From contig NZ_CP088298.1 in NCBI RefSeq assembly GCF_021117425.1, positions 496,001 through 560,000 on the forward strand: a stretch of 64,000 nt of DNA, read 5' to 3'. The translations under genes were made by a program, and so were the position numbers. Each line of letters opens with the position of its first letter. Position 1 is the stretch's first letter. The notes under the pieces were generated by a model. It saw nothing but the letters and a program-made list of their open reading frames with translations, made no database searches and was not told the origin of the DNA. Shown in pieces: positions 17,294-25,789 of the stretch. The stretch comes from Brevibacterium zhoupengii (lineage in GTDB: Bacteria > Actinomycetota > Actinomycetes > Actinomycetales > Brevibacteriaceae).

Positions 17294-18130
17294 TCAGCAG
17301 TGGCGAGCGATGTGCTTCGGGCTGTCGGCGACAGTGAGGTCGCGGTCGCGAAGTACGACTGAACCCGGTGTCTCGGGGTCTTCGCAGATCTCGTCCCAGT
17401 CGCGAGGGAGATTGTCGGTGTATTCGATGTCGATGACCGCCTGTCCGTAGACGCGACTGTGTTCCTCGCACTCTCGGAAAGCAGAGCACTCTTCGGCGAC
17501 GGCAAAGTCGAAGCCGACCTCGTCGTGCAGGGTGCGTGAGAATTCTGCGGCGTTCTTCTGTCCGACGGCGAGGCCGAGGCGATGAGAGAGCTCAGCGTAG
17601 GAACTTGCAAGAGCCGCATTGTCTTCGATGTCGATTGCCTTCTGTGCCCGGGTGAACGAGTCGAAATTGTCGAACTCGATGGCATCGAAGCCTGCCGCTG
17701 CGCACTCGCGTATCCACGGACTGACAGTGTCGAAGACCTTCTCACGTTTGTCACCGGTCGACGTGTCGATCAGAACTTCATCGGGCCACTCGGGATCGAC
17801 AAGCGGATTGCCGCCTTTGGACAGCAGCAGATCAGAGTCCCAGGCCTCGAGTTCATCAGGCTGCGTCTGAAAGCCGTTGACGTAGCAGATCGAGTAGCGA
17901 CCAGGGGCGGGTTCGTCTGATTTGTCACGCGCAACGATGCTGACGTCCTCGGTCGGCTCGTACGCGCCGCCGAGCTGGTAGTCGGGGAGACCCCCGGCCG
18001 GCGGAAGCTCCACCGCATGCGCCGATGGCGTGCCGTCAGAAGGAGAGCTTCGGGGTGGATTCGATGCGCAAGCTGAGAGCAAGGCTGCGACCAGTGCTCC
18101 GACCACCAGGATTGAGCCTTCACGCCGCAT
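17294..18130 (-). CDS. GH114-type secreted lipoprotein (endo-alpha-1,4-polygalactosaminidase family)
   Basis: 278 residues with a lipoprotein signal (hydrophobic stretch, lipobox LLSAC, Cys about 21). The mature part has the TIM-barrel features of GH114: ICYVNGFQTQPDE near residue 82, then FDAIEFDNFDSF near 148 and VGQKN near 193. Members act on galactosamine-containing polysaccharides of cell surfaces and biofilms. It is convergent with LysR (15 bp) and appears to be a single gene. Family well supported, substrate not proven. Confidence 0.8.
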   Translation of the reverse strand: MRREGSILVVGALVAALLSACASNPPRSSPSDGTPSAHAVELPPAGGLPDYQLGGAYEPTEDVSIVARDKSDEPAPGRYSICYVNGFQTQPDELEAWDSDLLLSKGGNPLVDPEWPDEVLIDTSTGDKREKVFDTVSPWIRECAAAGFDAIEFDNFDSFTRAQKAIDIEDNAALASSYAELSHRLGLAVGQKNAAEFSRTLHDEVGFDFAVAEECSAFRECEEHSRVYGQAVIDIEYTDNLPRDWDEICEDPETPGSVVLRDRDLTVADSPKHIARHC

Positions 18131-18203
18131 GAATCAGATCCTACACAGCCTGGTCTGCAGTTCATTACGACCAGCAAACCAGACCGTGCAACGGACCCGA
18201 GCC

Positions 18204-18584
18204 TCACAGGTATGGCTTCGTGATGAGCTCCAGGTACATGCCCGAAGGGTCCAGGAAGTACACGCCTCGCCCCTCGTGCTCGGTGTTCGTCTCGTGCAGG
18301 CGCTTCCGTTGCGGATCTGCCCAGTAATCGAGGCCACGTTCGTCCAACAGCGCCACCGCACGGTCGAAATGATCATCCGTGCAGATGAAGGCCATATGCA
18401 CGGGCTGGATTTCGAAGTTCGGCGGGGGAGATGCGAACTGCAGCATCACGCCCTCGTCGAGCATGATGTTGGCGAAGAGTCCCCACGACTGAGTGTGCTC
18501 GGCCTCGAGGATGTCGACATAGAACTGAGCCGATTCCGCCGGATCGGCGGCGGCGATGATGGTGTGATTGAAGATTGCTGACAT
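18204..18584 (-). CDS. VOC/glyoxalase-fold protein
   Basis: 126 residues with paired beta-alpha-beta-beta-beta modules: HTIIAAADPAESAQFYVDIL at the start and GVYFLDPSGMYLELI at the end, typical of glyoxalase/bleomycin-resistance-type proteins. ATG with AAAGGACA just upstream. Could be a dioxygenase, isomerase or binding protein; nothing nearby fixes the reaction. Confidence 0.8.
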   Translation of the reverse strand: MSAIFNHTIIAAADPAESAQFYVDILEAEHTQSWGLFANIMLDEGVMLQFASPPPNFEIQPVHMAFICTDDHFDRAVALLDERGLDYWADPQRKRLHETNTEHEGRGVYFLDPSGMYLELITKPYL

Positions 18585-18816
18585 GGTGTCCTTTCGAAAA
18601 GTGGATTCTGTGCGGGAGAACTTCTCGAAAGGGGAGGACCGCGAATTCTGCGCTCGCGGCCAATGCGGCTCAACGGTCGACCGGGTTACCGATCCGTGAG
18701 CGGCTGAAAGCCTGTCCGGTCATAGACAACAGCATAGTCGACTCGAGGATCATTCGCCCGTACGTAAGGGCCATCGGGTTCTCTGGATTCAACCGCTCTC
18801 AAGCCATGGAACCTCG
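18585..18816. other. non-coding stretch
   Basis: Upstream region of the VOC gene. No ORF with family features or a clear promoter pair. The strong hairpin that follows belongs to the rlmC side. Confidence 0.5.
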
Positions 18817-18878
18817 AAACGGTTGGTAAGTTCTGCTCGATCCAGACGCCTGAATCGAGCAGAACTTACCAACCGTTT
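18817..18878. terminator. 24-bp perfect inverted repeat downstream of rlmC
   Basis: AAACGGTTGGTAAGTTCTGC plus TCGA (18817-18840) is exactly complementary to 18855-18878, with a 14-nt loop. It lies 66 bp past the rlmC stop, so it can act as its terminator. Arm length and perfection exceed the other terminators here, so a small palindromic repeat element is possible. Confidence 0.65.
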
Positions 18879-18944
18879 TCGCTTCGTCTGGCGTGTGTGA
18901 GGATCCGTTGAGTCAAAAGGTGCGCGGACTATGAGCGGGCGCCC

Positions 18945-20150
18945 TTAGTGACGTTTCAGCACCACCGCGACCTCGAGGTGCTTCGTGTGCGGGAACATGT
19001 CGAAGACTCGCGCCCGCTCGACCGTGTAGCTGGGCATCCGGTCGAGGTCCTTGGCGAGAGTGAGCGGATTGCAGCTCGAATAGACGACGTGTTCGATCCC
19101 GGATTCCTCGAGTGCTGCCGACAGCCTGGACCCGATCCCTCGCCGAGGTGGATTGACGATCACGCAATCCGGTCGTTCGGCTGTGCCAAGGTTCGACTCG
19201 GCGAATTCTGTGGCATCAGCGGCGATGAACTCGACGCCGGCACCCGTTCGAGATTCGAAGCCGAGTTCGCCGGCGCTGATCTTTGCCGATTCGATGGCCT
19301 GCTCGCTGAGCTCCACGCCGGTGACCTTGCGCGAGATCTGCTGGTCAGTCGCCTCCGCACAGTACAGCGCGAACCCACCGACTCCGCAGTACAGATCCCA
19401 CAGTGAGGCCGGCGCAATCTCATCGACCCACTCAGCGACCTGGTTGTAGAGACCGATCGCCACCTCGGTGTTCGTCTGGAAGAAGGACTGCGGACGCAGG
19501 TGCAGGTCGACCCGATCGAGATTCATGCGCAGCGAGTCACCGAGCAGCATCTCCTCGCGGCTGCCCTCGAGCACGGCCTTATGCTCGGGTAGCAGATTGA
19601 CGGAGATGACAGTCGCTGTGGGAATCAGCTCCATGAGCCGGTCGCGTCTGGAGCGCAGCACGTCGAGTCCGTGCTGGGAGCGGACGACGAACCGGATCAT
19701 GAGGTCCCCCGACGGAGCCGCGGTGACGTGGACGAACTTCAGCTCACCTCGGCGCGCTTTGACGTCATAGGGCGCAAGCCCGGTGCCGTTGAGGAAGTCC
19801 GCGATCGTCGGGATGACCGCGCGGATCTGCGGGGCTTGGATTCCGCACTCGCGCAGGTCGACGCCGTGGAAGTCCTGATCCAGGATGCCCATGGTGACAG
19901 CGCCGGTCGCACCGCCCACAGCAAGCTTCGCGCGATTGCGGAAGTCGCGGTCGGCGCCGACGGCCGCCGGCAACCAGGAATCGGGGGAGTGGTCGGCCAG
20001 CACCTCGGCGCACCAGGCCTCTTTGTCCGCCACCTGATCGTGGTGGGGCGTCTCGATGAAGGTGCAGGAGTGGCACAGTCCATCGTTGAAATAGTGGCAG
20101 TTCAATTGCCCGGTAGCCGCCGAGGTGGGGGTGAGGGGCAATGATGTCAT
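18945..20150 (-). CDS. rlmC: 23S rRNA (uracil-747-C5)-methyltransferase RlmC/RumB
   Basis: SAM-dependent 5-methyluridine methyltransferase of the TrmA/RumA family, 401 residues. The N-terminus has the Fe-S cysteines (CHYFNDGLCHSC, Cys about 18-28 plus a downstream Cys). Catalytic features are QSFFQTN near 219, the SAM motif DLYCGVGGF near 248, NPPRRG near 335 and the nucleophile motif YSSCNP near 359. The short N-terminus without a TRAM domain favours RlmC over RlmD. It is a single gene. Confidence 0.9.
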   Translation of the reverse strand: MTSLPLTPTSAATGQLNCHYFNDGLCHSCTFIETPHHDQVADKEAWCAEVLADHSPDSWLPAAVGADRDFRNRAKLAVGGATGAVTMGILDQDFHGVDLRECGIQAPQIRAVIPTIADFLNGTGLAPYDVKARRGELKFVHVTAAPSGDLMIRFVVRSQHGLDVLRSRRDRLMELIPTATVISVNLLPEHKAVLEGSREEMLLGDSLRMNLDRVDLHLRPQSFFQTNTEVAIGLYNQVAEWVDEIAPASLWDLYCGVGGFALYCAEATDQQISRKVTGVELSEQAIESAKISAGELGFESRTGAGVEFIAADATEFAESNLGTAERPDCVIVNPPRRGIGSRLSAALEESGIEHVVYSSCNPLTLAKDLDRMPSYTVERARVFDMFPHTKHLEVAVVLKRH

Positions 20151-20224
20151 GTACCTATTTTACGGGGTTGATTCTGTGCCCTGCCCACGGTCGATTGTCG
20201 AGTAGGCCGCGGCCTACTCGGCCG

Positions 20225-20254
20225 TTGACGCGCGCGACCGAGGCCCCGTAGACT
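20225..20254 (+). promoter_or_regulatory. promoter of the deaminase-TauE-LacI operon
   Basis: TTGACG (20225-20230) and TAGACT (20249-20254) with an 18-bp spacer. The expected start of transcription, near 20261, abuts the palindromic operator. Confidence 0.7.
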
Positions 20255-20262
20255 GATTGTGA

Positions 20263-20276
20263 CCAAATCGATTTGG
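20263..20276. promoter_or_regulatory. LacI-type operator, site 1
   Basis: CCAAATCGATTTGG is a perfect 14-bp palindrome placed directly downstream of the -10. The same 12-bp core recurs at 25049-25060 at the same position relative to another promoter. The LacI-family gene at 22514 is the likely repressor (inference). Confidence 0.75.
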
Positions 20277-20360
20277 CCGGCGGTTGTCCGAAGGGACTCC
20301 GATATCGTTGACCACGACGAAAACAGGGTCGCCGAGGCCCCTGTGACGACGAAGGATGAC

Positions 20361-21767
20361 ATGACTCAGCTGCGCGCTCTGCACCAGGCCCCGACGCTGC
20401 TCGTTCCCGAACAGGTCCTCCTCCCCGAAGGTCCCCAGCGCGATCACGCGATCCTCATAGCCGACGGACGCATCGCCGCAGTCGGACCGCTCGAATCGGT
20501 GGCTGCTGAAGCGCCCGCCGATGTCTCCCGCATTGATCTGCCTGGCCGTCTCCTCATGCCCGGTTTCATCGACGCGCATCATCACCTCACGCAGTCCTTC
20601 GGCAAGTCACTCGTCTTCGGCGAACCCTCCGAGATCTTCCAGCGCGTGTGGGTGCCGATGGAGGCGAACATGGACGCCGAGGCCATCGACGTCGCCACCC
20701 GCCTGGCGGCATGGGAATCCCTGCGCGGGGGCTTCACGACAGTCGCCGATGCCGGCACCCGCGCCAGCGTCGACGTCTCCGCGATCGCCGATGTCACCGC
20801 CGAGGTGGGACTGCGCTGCGTCCTCGGCGTGATCTGCAATGACCTCGGCGGGGGGACGAAGACCGCTGAGGTCGCCGAGGTGGTCGCCGCCGCCGAACGC
20901 CACCTGAACAGGTGGGACGCCGAGAGTCTCGTCCACCCATCCCTGGCCGTCTCGATCCCCGAGGTTGCTTCGGACGAGGCCCTGATCGCGGTCACGCGGC
21001 TGGCACGCGAGGCCGGAGTCCCCTTCCAGACCCACCTCAACGAACATCTCGCCGCGGTCGAACGGTCCCTCATCACAAGCCGGGAGCGTCCACTGGAGCG
21101 CCTGGCCCGCCTCGGCGCGCTGGGTCCAGAACTGCTGGCCGCGCACGCCACCCTTCTGACTCCACGCGAGATCCGGCTCCTGGCCGACAGCGGAGGAGCC
21201 GTCGCCTACAGCCCGGTGGCGAGTTCCTGGAAGGGCAATGCCGTCTCCCCGGCTCTGCTCATGCACGAACTGGGAATGCGCGTCGGCCTGGGCACAGATG
21301 GCACCCGCTCCGACGCCTTCCGCCTCCTCGATGCGGCCGAGACCGCGCAGCGACTGACCGCAGGCATGGATGTCGGGGATTCCTCGAGCGGCGGCGGCTG
21401 GACCTGGCTCGAGCAGGGACTGCGCGGGGGAGCCGACGCAGTTGGACTGGCCGGAAAGGTCGGAGAGATCGCGCCCGGAGCATTGGCGGACCTGCTGGTC
21501 ATCGACCTCGACGTTCCCGAATTCGTGCCCTCCTGGGATGTGCCCTGGGAGCTCGTGCGCATCGCCAATCGCGACCAGATCGAGGCCGTGATCGTCGACG
21601 GCAGACTCCGGCTCGAGAAGGGGTGGCCCGTCGACTGGGACGGACGTGCCTTCCTTGAACGTGCCCGCGAGGTCTCACACCGCGTCGTCGCCGATTCTCC
21701 GATCACCCGCATCGACCCGTCGGCAAGTGAACATCGCGCCGCGTGGATGAGCGAGCACCGCCCGTGA
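20361..21767 (+). CDS. amidohydrolase-family deaminase, probably purine-type
   Basis: A 468-residue metal-dependent hydrolase of the TRZ/ATZ/guanine-deaminase group: GFIDAHHHLTQSFGK near residue 74, then FQTHLNEHLAAVER near 223, AAHATLL near 259 and GLGTDGTRSD near 311. Likely deaminates a purine such as guanine or an oxidised purine; its regulon partner is an NCS2 xanthine/uracil permease. The frame opens at GTG 20259, but that lies at the operator; ATG 20361 with GAAGGA just before it is preferred. Specific substrate uncertain. Confidence 0.8.
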   Translation: MTQLRALHQAPTLLVPEQVLLPEGPQRDHAILIADGRIAAVGPLESVAAEAPADVSRIDLPGRLLMPGFIDAHHHLTQSFGKSLVFGEPSEIFQRVWVPMEANMDAEAIDVATRLAAWESLRGGFTTVADAGTRASVDVSAIADVTAEVGLRCVLGVICNDLGGGTKTAEVAEVVAAAERHLNRWDAESLVHPSLAVSIPEVASDEALIAVTRLAREAGVPFQTHLNEHLAAVERSLITSRERPLERLARLGALGPELLAAHATLLTPREIRLLADSGGAVAYSPVASSWKGNAVSPALLMHELGMRVGLGTDGTRSDAFRLLDAAETAQRLTAGMDVGDSSSGGGWTWLEQGLRGGADAVGLAGKVGEIAPGALADLLVIDLDVPEFVPSWDVPWELVRIANRDQIEAVIVDGRLRLEKGWPVDWDGRAFLERAREVSHRVVADSPITRIDPSASEHRAAWMSEHRP

Positions 21768-22489
21768 CGGTCCTCGGCCTCTCGATCCTGGCCTTCTCCA
21801 TCGTCGCGATCACTGTGCTGCTCTCTGCCTTCGTGCAGGGCTCGACGGGCATGGGCTTCGCGATGATCACAGCCCCGGTCGTGAGCTTCATCGACCCGAG
21901 CCTCATCCCCGTGATGCTGCTGGTGCTGATGATCCCGCTCAACTTCTACGTTGCCGCTAGAGAGCGAGCCGACATCCACTGGCACGGGGTGAAATGGATC
22001 AGCGTGGGCCGTTTCGCCGGCACGTTCTTCGGGCTCTGGATCCTCGTCATCGTCAACCTTCACCAACTCGCCCTGCTCATCGGCTGGTCGACGCTGGTGG
22101 CGGCAGTCATCGCGCTCCTGGCACCGAAATTCACCCCGAACAAGCCAGTCCTGGCCATCGTCGGACTCATCACCGGCGTCACCGAGACCTCGACGGGCAT
22201 CGGCGGACCGCCCTACGCCCTGGCCTACCAGCACAGTCCCGGCCCGGAGCTGCGGTCAACGGTGGCCGTGTGCTTCCTCGTCGGAGAGGTCATCTCCCTC
22301 ATCGTGTTGGCCATCAGCGGGCAGGTGAGTGGGCCCGTCATGCTCTTCACCCTCGCAATGCTGCCCTTCCTGGCCATCGGATCCTTCCTGTCCAAGTACG
22401 TTCACCACCGCCTCGACGGCCCCGTGCTGCGCTACATCGTCCTCGGATTCGCGATCATCTCCGGCGCCATCGTCATCATCCAGTCCTGA
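21764..22489 (+). CDS. TauE/SafE-family membrane permease
   Basis: About 241 residues and 7-8 TM helices with the family's FVQGSTGMGFAM and GVTETSTGIGGPP glycine-rich repeats. The family exports sulfite or sulfoacetate or imports organic anions; here it is in a putative purine-catabolic operon, so it may move a pathway acid. The GTG at 21764 overlaps the preceding stop (GTGA) and is favoured over GTG 21743. Confidence 0.8.
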   Translation: MTVLGLSILAFSIVAITVLLSAFVQGSTGMGFAMITAPVVSFIDPSLIPVMLLVLMIPLNFYVAARERADIHWHGVKWISVGRFAGTFFGLWILVIVNLHQLALLIGWSTLVAAVIALLAPKFTPNKPVLAIVGLITGVTETSTGIGGPPYALAYQHSPGPELRSTVAVCFLVGEVISLIVLAISGQVSGPVMLFTLAMLPFLAIGSFLSKYVHHRLDGPVLRYIVLGFAIISGAIVIIQS

Positions 22490-22513
22490 ATGTTCGTCCA
22501 GTAGTCTGAGGTC

Positions 22514-23530
22514 ATGGGAGATTCTTCGCGTCCGAGCCGCGCCACGATCGCCGATGTGGCACGTGAAGCCGGTGTCTCGCGCACGACCGTGTCCCATGCG
22601 CTCAATGGTCTGGGCAAGGTCAACTCGGCGACACGGGACAAGGTCAAAGACGTCGCCGCTCGCCTCAACTATCGTCCCAGCGTCCGCGCCCAAGGCTTGC
22701 GATCGGGCCGCTCCCAGGCGCTCGCCCTTCTGTCATCGATGCCCTCCGCGATCTCTGCTGGTCCGTCTCAGCTGGGCTTCTTCACGGAGCTGGCAATGGG
22801 GTGCGCACGGACTGCTCTGCTCAAGGGCTACGTCTTCGTCCTCGCTCCACCCGACGGCGATGCCAATCCCGTCGACCGGCTCGACATCGACGGTGCGATC
22901 CTCCTCGAACCGGCGACCGATGACCCCATCGCTGCGGCGCTGAATGACCGCGGAATCCCCTTCGTGGCCATCGACGGTCCCTCGAGCCAACGCGTCGTGG
23001 ACCTGCACCATTCGGAGACTGCAGAGCTTCTCGTCTCGCATCTCATAGAGCGCGGAGCACAGCATCCGGCGCTCGTTGTGGGCGCGGATCGACGCCGATC
23101 GCAGGCCGCCGCACGAGAGGTCTATGAGGGTGCTGCCGCTCGTATCGGCTTCACCCCTGTGATCGCCGAGGCGGATGAAAGCGATGGTGAAGACGGCGGG
23201 TACCGTGCCTCGTCCCGGCTGCTTGCTGAGCATCCGGAGGTCGACGGACTGATCGTTCCCATCGATGCCTTCGCCACCGGTGCCGTGCGGGCAGGAGTCG
23301 AGGCAGGACGGACGATCGGTGACGATCTGCTCATCGCCACGAGGTACGACGGTCTGCGCGCCCGCACCAGCACACCGCCGCTGACCGCTGTCGACCTGGG
23401 ACTCGACGAGATCTCGGGCGAGGCCGTTGAACGCCTCGTCGCTATTCTCGACGGTGACTCCGGACCAGAAGCCTCGAGCGCGTCCGCCCCGAGACTCGTC
23501 ATCAGGGAATCGACGTCAGGGCCCGCCTGA
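22514..23530 (+). CDS. LacI-family transcriptional regulator
   Basis: 338 residues: N-terminal helix-turn-helix (TIADVAREAGVSRTTVSHAL, about residues 11-30) with the hinge helix, then a periplasmic-binding-like sensor domain. It is 24 bp after the TauE gene with a TGAGGT ribosome site. It is the third gene of the operon and the likely repressor at the CAAATCGATTTG sites before its own operon and the NCS2 permease. Ligand unknown; a purine or its degradation product is the natural guess. Confidence 0.88.
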   Translation: MGDSSRPSRATIADVAREAGVSRTTVSHALNGLGKVNSATRDKVKDVAARLNYRPSVRAQGLRSGRSQALALLSSMPSAISAGPSQLGFFTELAMGCARTALLKGYVFVLAPPDGDANPVDRLDIDGAILLEPATDDPIAAALNDRGIPFVAIDGPSSQRVVDLHHSETAELLVSHLIERGAQHPALVVGADRRRSQAAAREVYEGAAARIGFTPVIAEADESDGEDGGYRASSRLLAEHPEVDGLIVPIDAFATGAVRAGVEAGRTIGDDLLIATRYDGLRARTSTPPLTAVDLGLDEISGEAVERLVAILDGDSGPEASSASAPRLVIRESTSGPA

Positions 23531-23550
23531 TCTGATCAGCCGGACCGGCC

Positions 23551-23596
23551 TGAGCAGCTCAGCAGAGCCTGACTGAGCAGCTCAGCAGAGCCTGAC
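23551..23596. repeat. 23-bp exact tandem duplication
   Basis: The 23-bp unit beginning TGAGCAGCTCAGCAGAGCCT occurs twice without a gap (23551-23573 and 23574-23596), in the convergent gap between lacI and the NCS2 permease. Each unit contains the dyad GAGCAGCTC; possible terminator material. Confidence 0.85.
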
Positions 23597-23609
23597 TGGT
23601 CTGATCGAC

Positions 23610-24998
23610 TCAGATCCGGTAATCGCCGGGGCGCTGCTCCAGGTGGCTGGGATCATCGATCGCGGTCCGGCTCTTCGGGTGCCTGTTGCGCTTGCCGGTG
23701 TGGTGGAAGAGCAGGTTGAGCAGGACCGAGACGAAGGCCGCCATCGCCACTCCGCTGCCCAGCAGCGACGCGAGGTTGGGGGAGAGCTGCGAGTACATGC
23801 CCGGAATGAGCACCGGGAGAAGCCCTGCAGCCAATCCGACGGTGGCCGTGATGAGGTTGCCGGTCTGGTTGAAGTCAACCTTGGCGAGCATCTGTATGCC
23901 CAGGACGGCGATGATCGCGAAGACCACGACTGCGGTTCCGCCGACGACTGCCGCCGGAATGCCGTTGAGGATCTTGGCGATGGGGCTGATGCCGATGATG
24001 ATGAGGAGGACGCCGGCGAAGGCCGTGACGAACCTGCTGCGTACACCCGAGGCGCGCACAATGCCGACGTTCTCACCACTGGTGACCATTGCCGGTGTGC
24101 CGAAGAGTCCACCAAAGATCGTGACGATGCCATCAGCGCGGATCAGCCGTGGAACGTCGCGACTGGCCTCGACCTTCTTCTCGACGATCTCGCCGTTGAT
24201 GATCGTCTGTCCTGTCGCCTCGGCCATGGAGGCCAGGGCCCACAGCAGCATCGGGATTGCGGCGATGACATCGAACTTCGGGGTGCCGAAGGGGAAGAGC
24301 GTCGGGGCCGCGAGCAGCGGGCCGCCGGTCTGTGCGGCGAAGTCGGTGGCACCCATGAACGCGGCGACGATGGTGCCGCCGATGAGTCCGAGTGCGATCG
24401 AGAGTTTGCCGAGCATTCCGCGCAGAAACCGAAAGCACAGCACGGTGATGACAACCGTGATGAGGCCGAGCAGCAGGTTCTGCGGATCGCCGAACTCCTT
24501 TGTGTCGGCCTCACCGACGATGAGTTTGCCGGTGACTTGGACGAGGTTGACGCCGATGACGATGACCATGATCCCGATGACCAGCGGCGGGAAGAATTTG
24601 AGCAGTTTCACGAACAGGGTGACTGCCAGGATGTAGAAGACGCCGGTGAGGATGACTGCGCCGACGGCAGTTTCGATGTCGGTTCCCTGGCCGATCGTGA
24701 TGAACAGGACGGTGGCCGCGCCGCCGGGGAGCATGACGAAGGGCAGCTTGACGCCGATCTTCCACACCCCGACTGACTGGAGGATCGACCCGAGACCGGA
24801 GAAGATGAAGACCGCCGCTAAGATCGCCGAGGTGGCAGCTTCGTCGAGGTCCAATGCGCCGGCGATGAGGAAGACCGAAGAGATCGGTGTGGCCACCATG
24901 ACCAGGACGTGCTGGATCGCGAACGGGATGAGCTTGTGCATCGGTCGAAGCTGATCGACGGGATGGACGGTCTCGGCTGCTTCGGGTGCGGCGGTCAT
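23610..24998 (-). CDS. NCS2-family xanthine/uracil/purine permease
   Basis: A 462-residue, 14-TM nucleobase:cation symporter: QHVLVMVATPISSVFLIAGA near residue 29, PAMVTSGENVGIVRASGVRS near residue 295. It resembles the XanQ/UacT/PbuX branch, transporting xanthine, uric acid or uracil. Convergent with lacI, but its promoter carries the same CAAATCGATTTG palindrome as the deaminase operon, so uptake and deamination are probably co-regulated. Confidence 0.9.
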   Translation of the reverse strand: MTAAPEAAETVHPVDQLRPMHKLIPFAIQHVLVMVATPISSVFLIAGALDLDEAATSAILAAVFIFSGLGSILQSVGVWKIGVKLPFVMLPGGAATVLFITIGQGTDIETAVGAVILTGVFYILAVTLFVKLLKFFPPLVIGIMVIVIGVNLVQVTGKLIVGEADTKEFGDPQNLLLGLITVVITVLCFRFLRGMLGKLSIALGLIGGTIVAAFMGATDFAAQTGGPLLAAPTLFPFGTPKFDVIAAIPMLLWALASMAEATGQTIINGEIVEKKVEASRDVPRLIRADGIVTIFGGLFGTPAMVTSGENVGIVRASGVRSRFVTAFAGVLLIIIGISPIAKILNGIPAAVVGGTAVVVFAIIAVLGIQMLAKVDFNQTGNLITATVGLAAGLLPVLIPGMYSQLSPNLASLLGSGVAMAAFVSVLLNLLFHHTGKRNRHPKSRTAIDDPSHLEQRPGDYRI

Positions 24999-25048
24999 GG
25001 GACTCTCCTCGGAAACGCATCTTGATCGGGCCGTGCATCATTGGCGGC

Positions 25049-25060
25049 CAAATCGATTTG
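25049..25060. promoter_or_regulatory. LacI-type operator, site 2
   Basis: CAAATCGATTTG, the 12-bp core of site 1 (20263-20276), lies immediately downstream of the -10 of the NCS2 permease gene, 51 bp before its ATG. Confidence 0.75.
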
Positions 25061-25064
25061 TTTA

Positions 25065-25093
25065 ATCGTCCCCGGAGACACGGATCGTGTCAA
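25065..25093 (-). promoter_or_regulatory. promoter of the NCS2 permease
   Basis: On the minus strand a perfect TTGACA (25093-25088) is followed by 17 bp and GACGAT (25070-25065). The operator follows within 5 bp. Confidence 0.65.
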
Positions 25094-25141
25094 GAGTCAG
25101 TCTGAATGTCGGACGAATCCGAGGCTGAACTGCCCGCTGCG

Positions 25142-25687
25142 TCAGGCGAAGGTGAAGCTGAGGATCATGAATACCCCGAAGGAGATGAAGGGGGCCAGGA
25201 CCGCGATGGAGATGGCAACAATGCCCTGAGTCCTGGCGCGGCCGGTAACAGCTGCGACGATACCCATGATGAGGCCGGTGAATCCGAGTGCGGCACACAG
25301 AACCTGCAGTCCGGCGAATACGATCGCGAGGTTCTGGTACCAGCTGGGGGCGTCGGTGAAGTAGTAGCCGTTGGCGTTCTCCATCGGGCCGATGGTGATG
25401 CCGAGAATGATCGAGATGAGCAGGGACAGCCCCGCGGCGATGATGGTGAGGACAAGGGCGAGCTTGCCGAGCAGCGGGCGGTTCGCACCTGCGGGAGACA
25501 TCCCGCCGTGATTAGTCTCCGTGTTGAGCGAGGCAGGTGTTTGGCCGATGACGCTGCCGTGACTGTGACTGGCGCCGTTGCTGCCACCGTGCACGTGATG
25601 TCCCAGTCCCAGCGCTGCGGTAGAGGGCTGCTGCGATGCCAGCTCATCATCGGTGGGCTGGGGATACATGAAGTCCGGCGAGGTCAT
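25142..25687 (-). CDS. small membrane protein with His/Ser-rich N-terminus
   Basis: 181 residues. The first ~65 are hydrophilic and contain a His/Gly cluster (GLGHHVHGGSNGASHSHGS); three or four TM segments follow (about 73-95, 113-140, 150-178). This plan resembles DUF4190-like actinobacterial membrane proteins, but I do not recognise a family firmly. The His cluster may bind metal. Single gene between the NCS2 permease and a methyltransferase. Confidence 0.6.
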   Translation of the reverse strand: MTSPDFMYPQPTDDELASQQPSTAALGLGHHVHGGSNGASHSHGSVIGQTPASLNTETNHGGMSPAGANRPLLGKLALVLTIIAAGLSLLISIILGITIGPMENANGYYFTDAPSWYQNLAIVFAGLQVLCAALGFTGLIMGIVAAVTGRARTQGIVAISIAVLAPFISFGVFMILSFTFA

Positions 25688-25789
25688 GTCTTCGACACTA
25701 TCGACGCCGACTCCTGCCCGCCCATGCGGCTTCCCTGTGTCCGGGGTCGGGAAAACCTGACCATCTGCTGGGGGGGGGCAACGGACTGA

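Noticed and set aside
18817..18878. CRISPR repeat or tRNA gene as an explanation of the long stem
   Set aside because: Single inverted repeat with no array, no spacers and no tRNA features.
23643..24776. 377-codon plus-strand frame
   Set aside because: Antisense shadow of the NCS2 permease; Asp/Gly/His-rich product without recognisable motifs.
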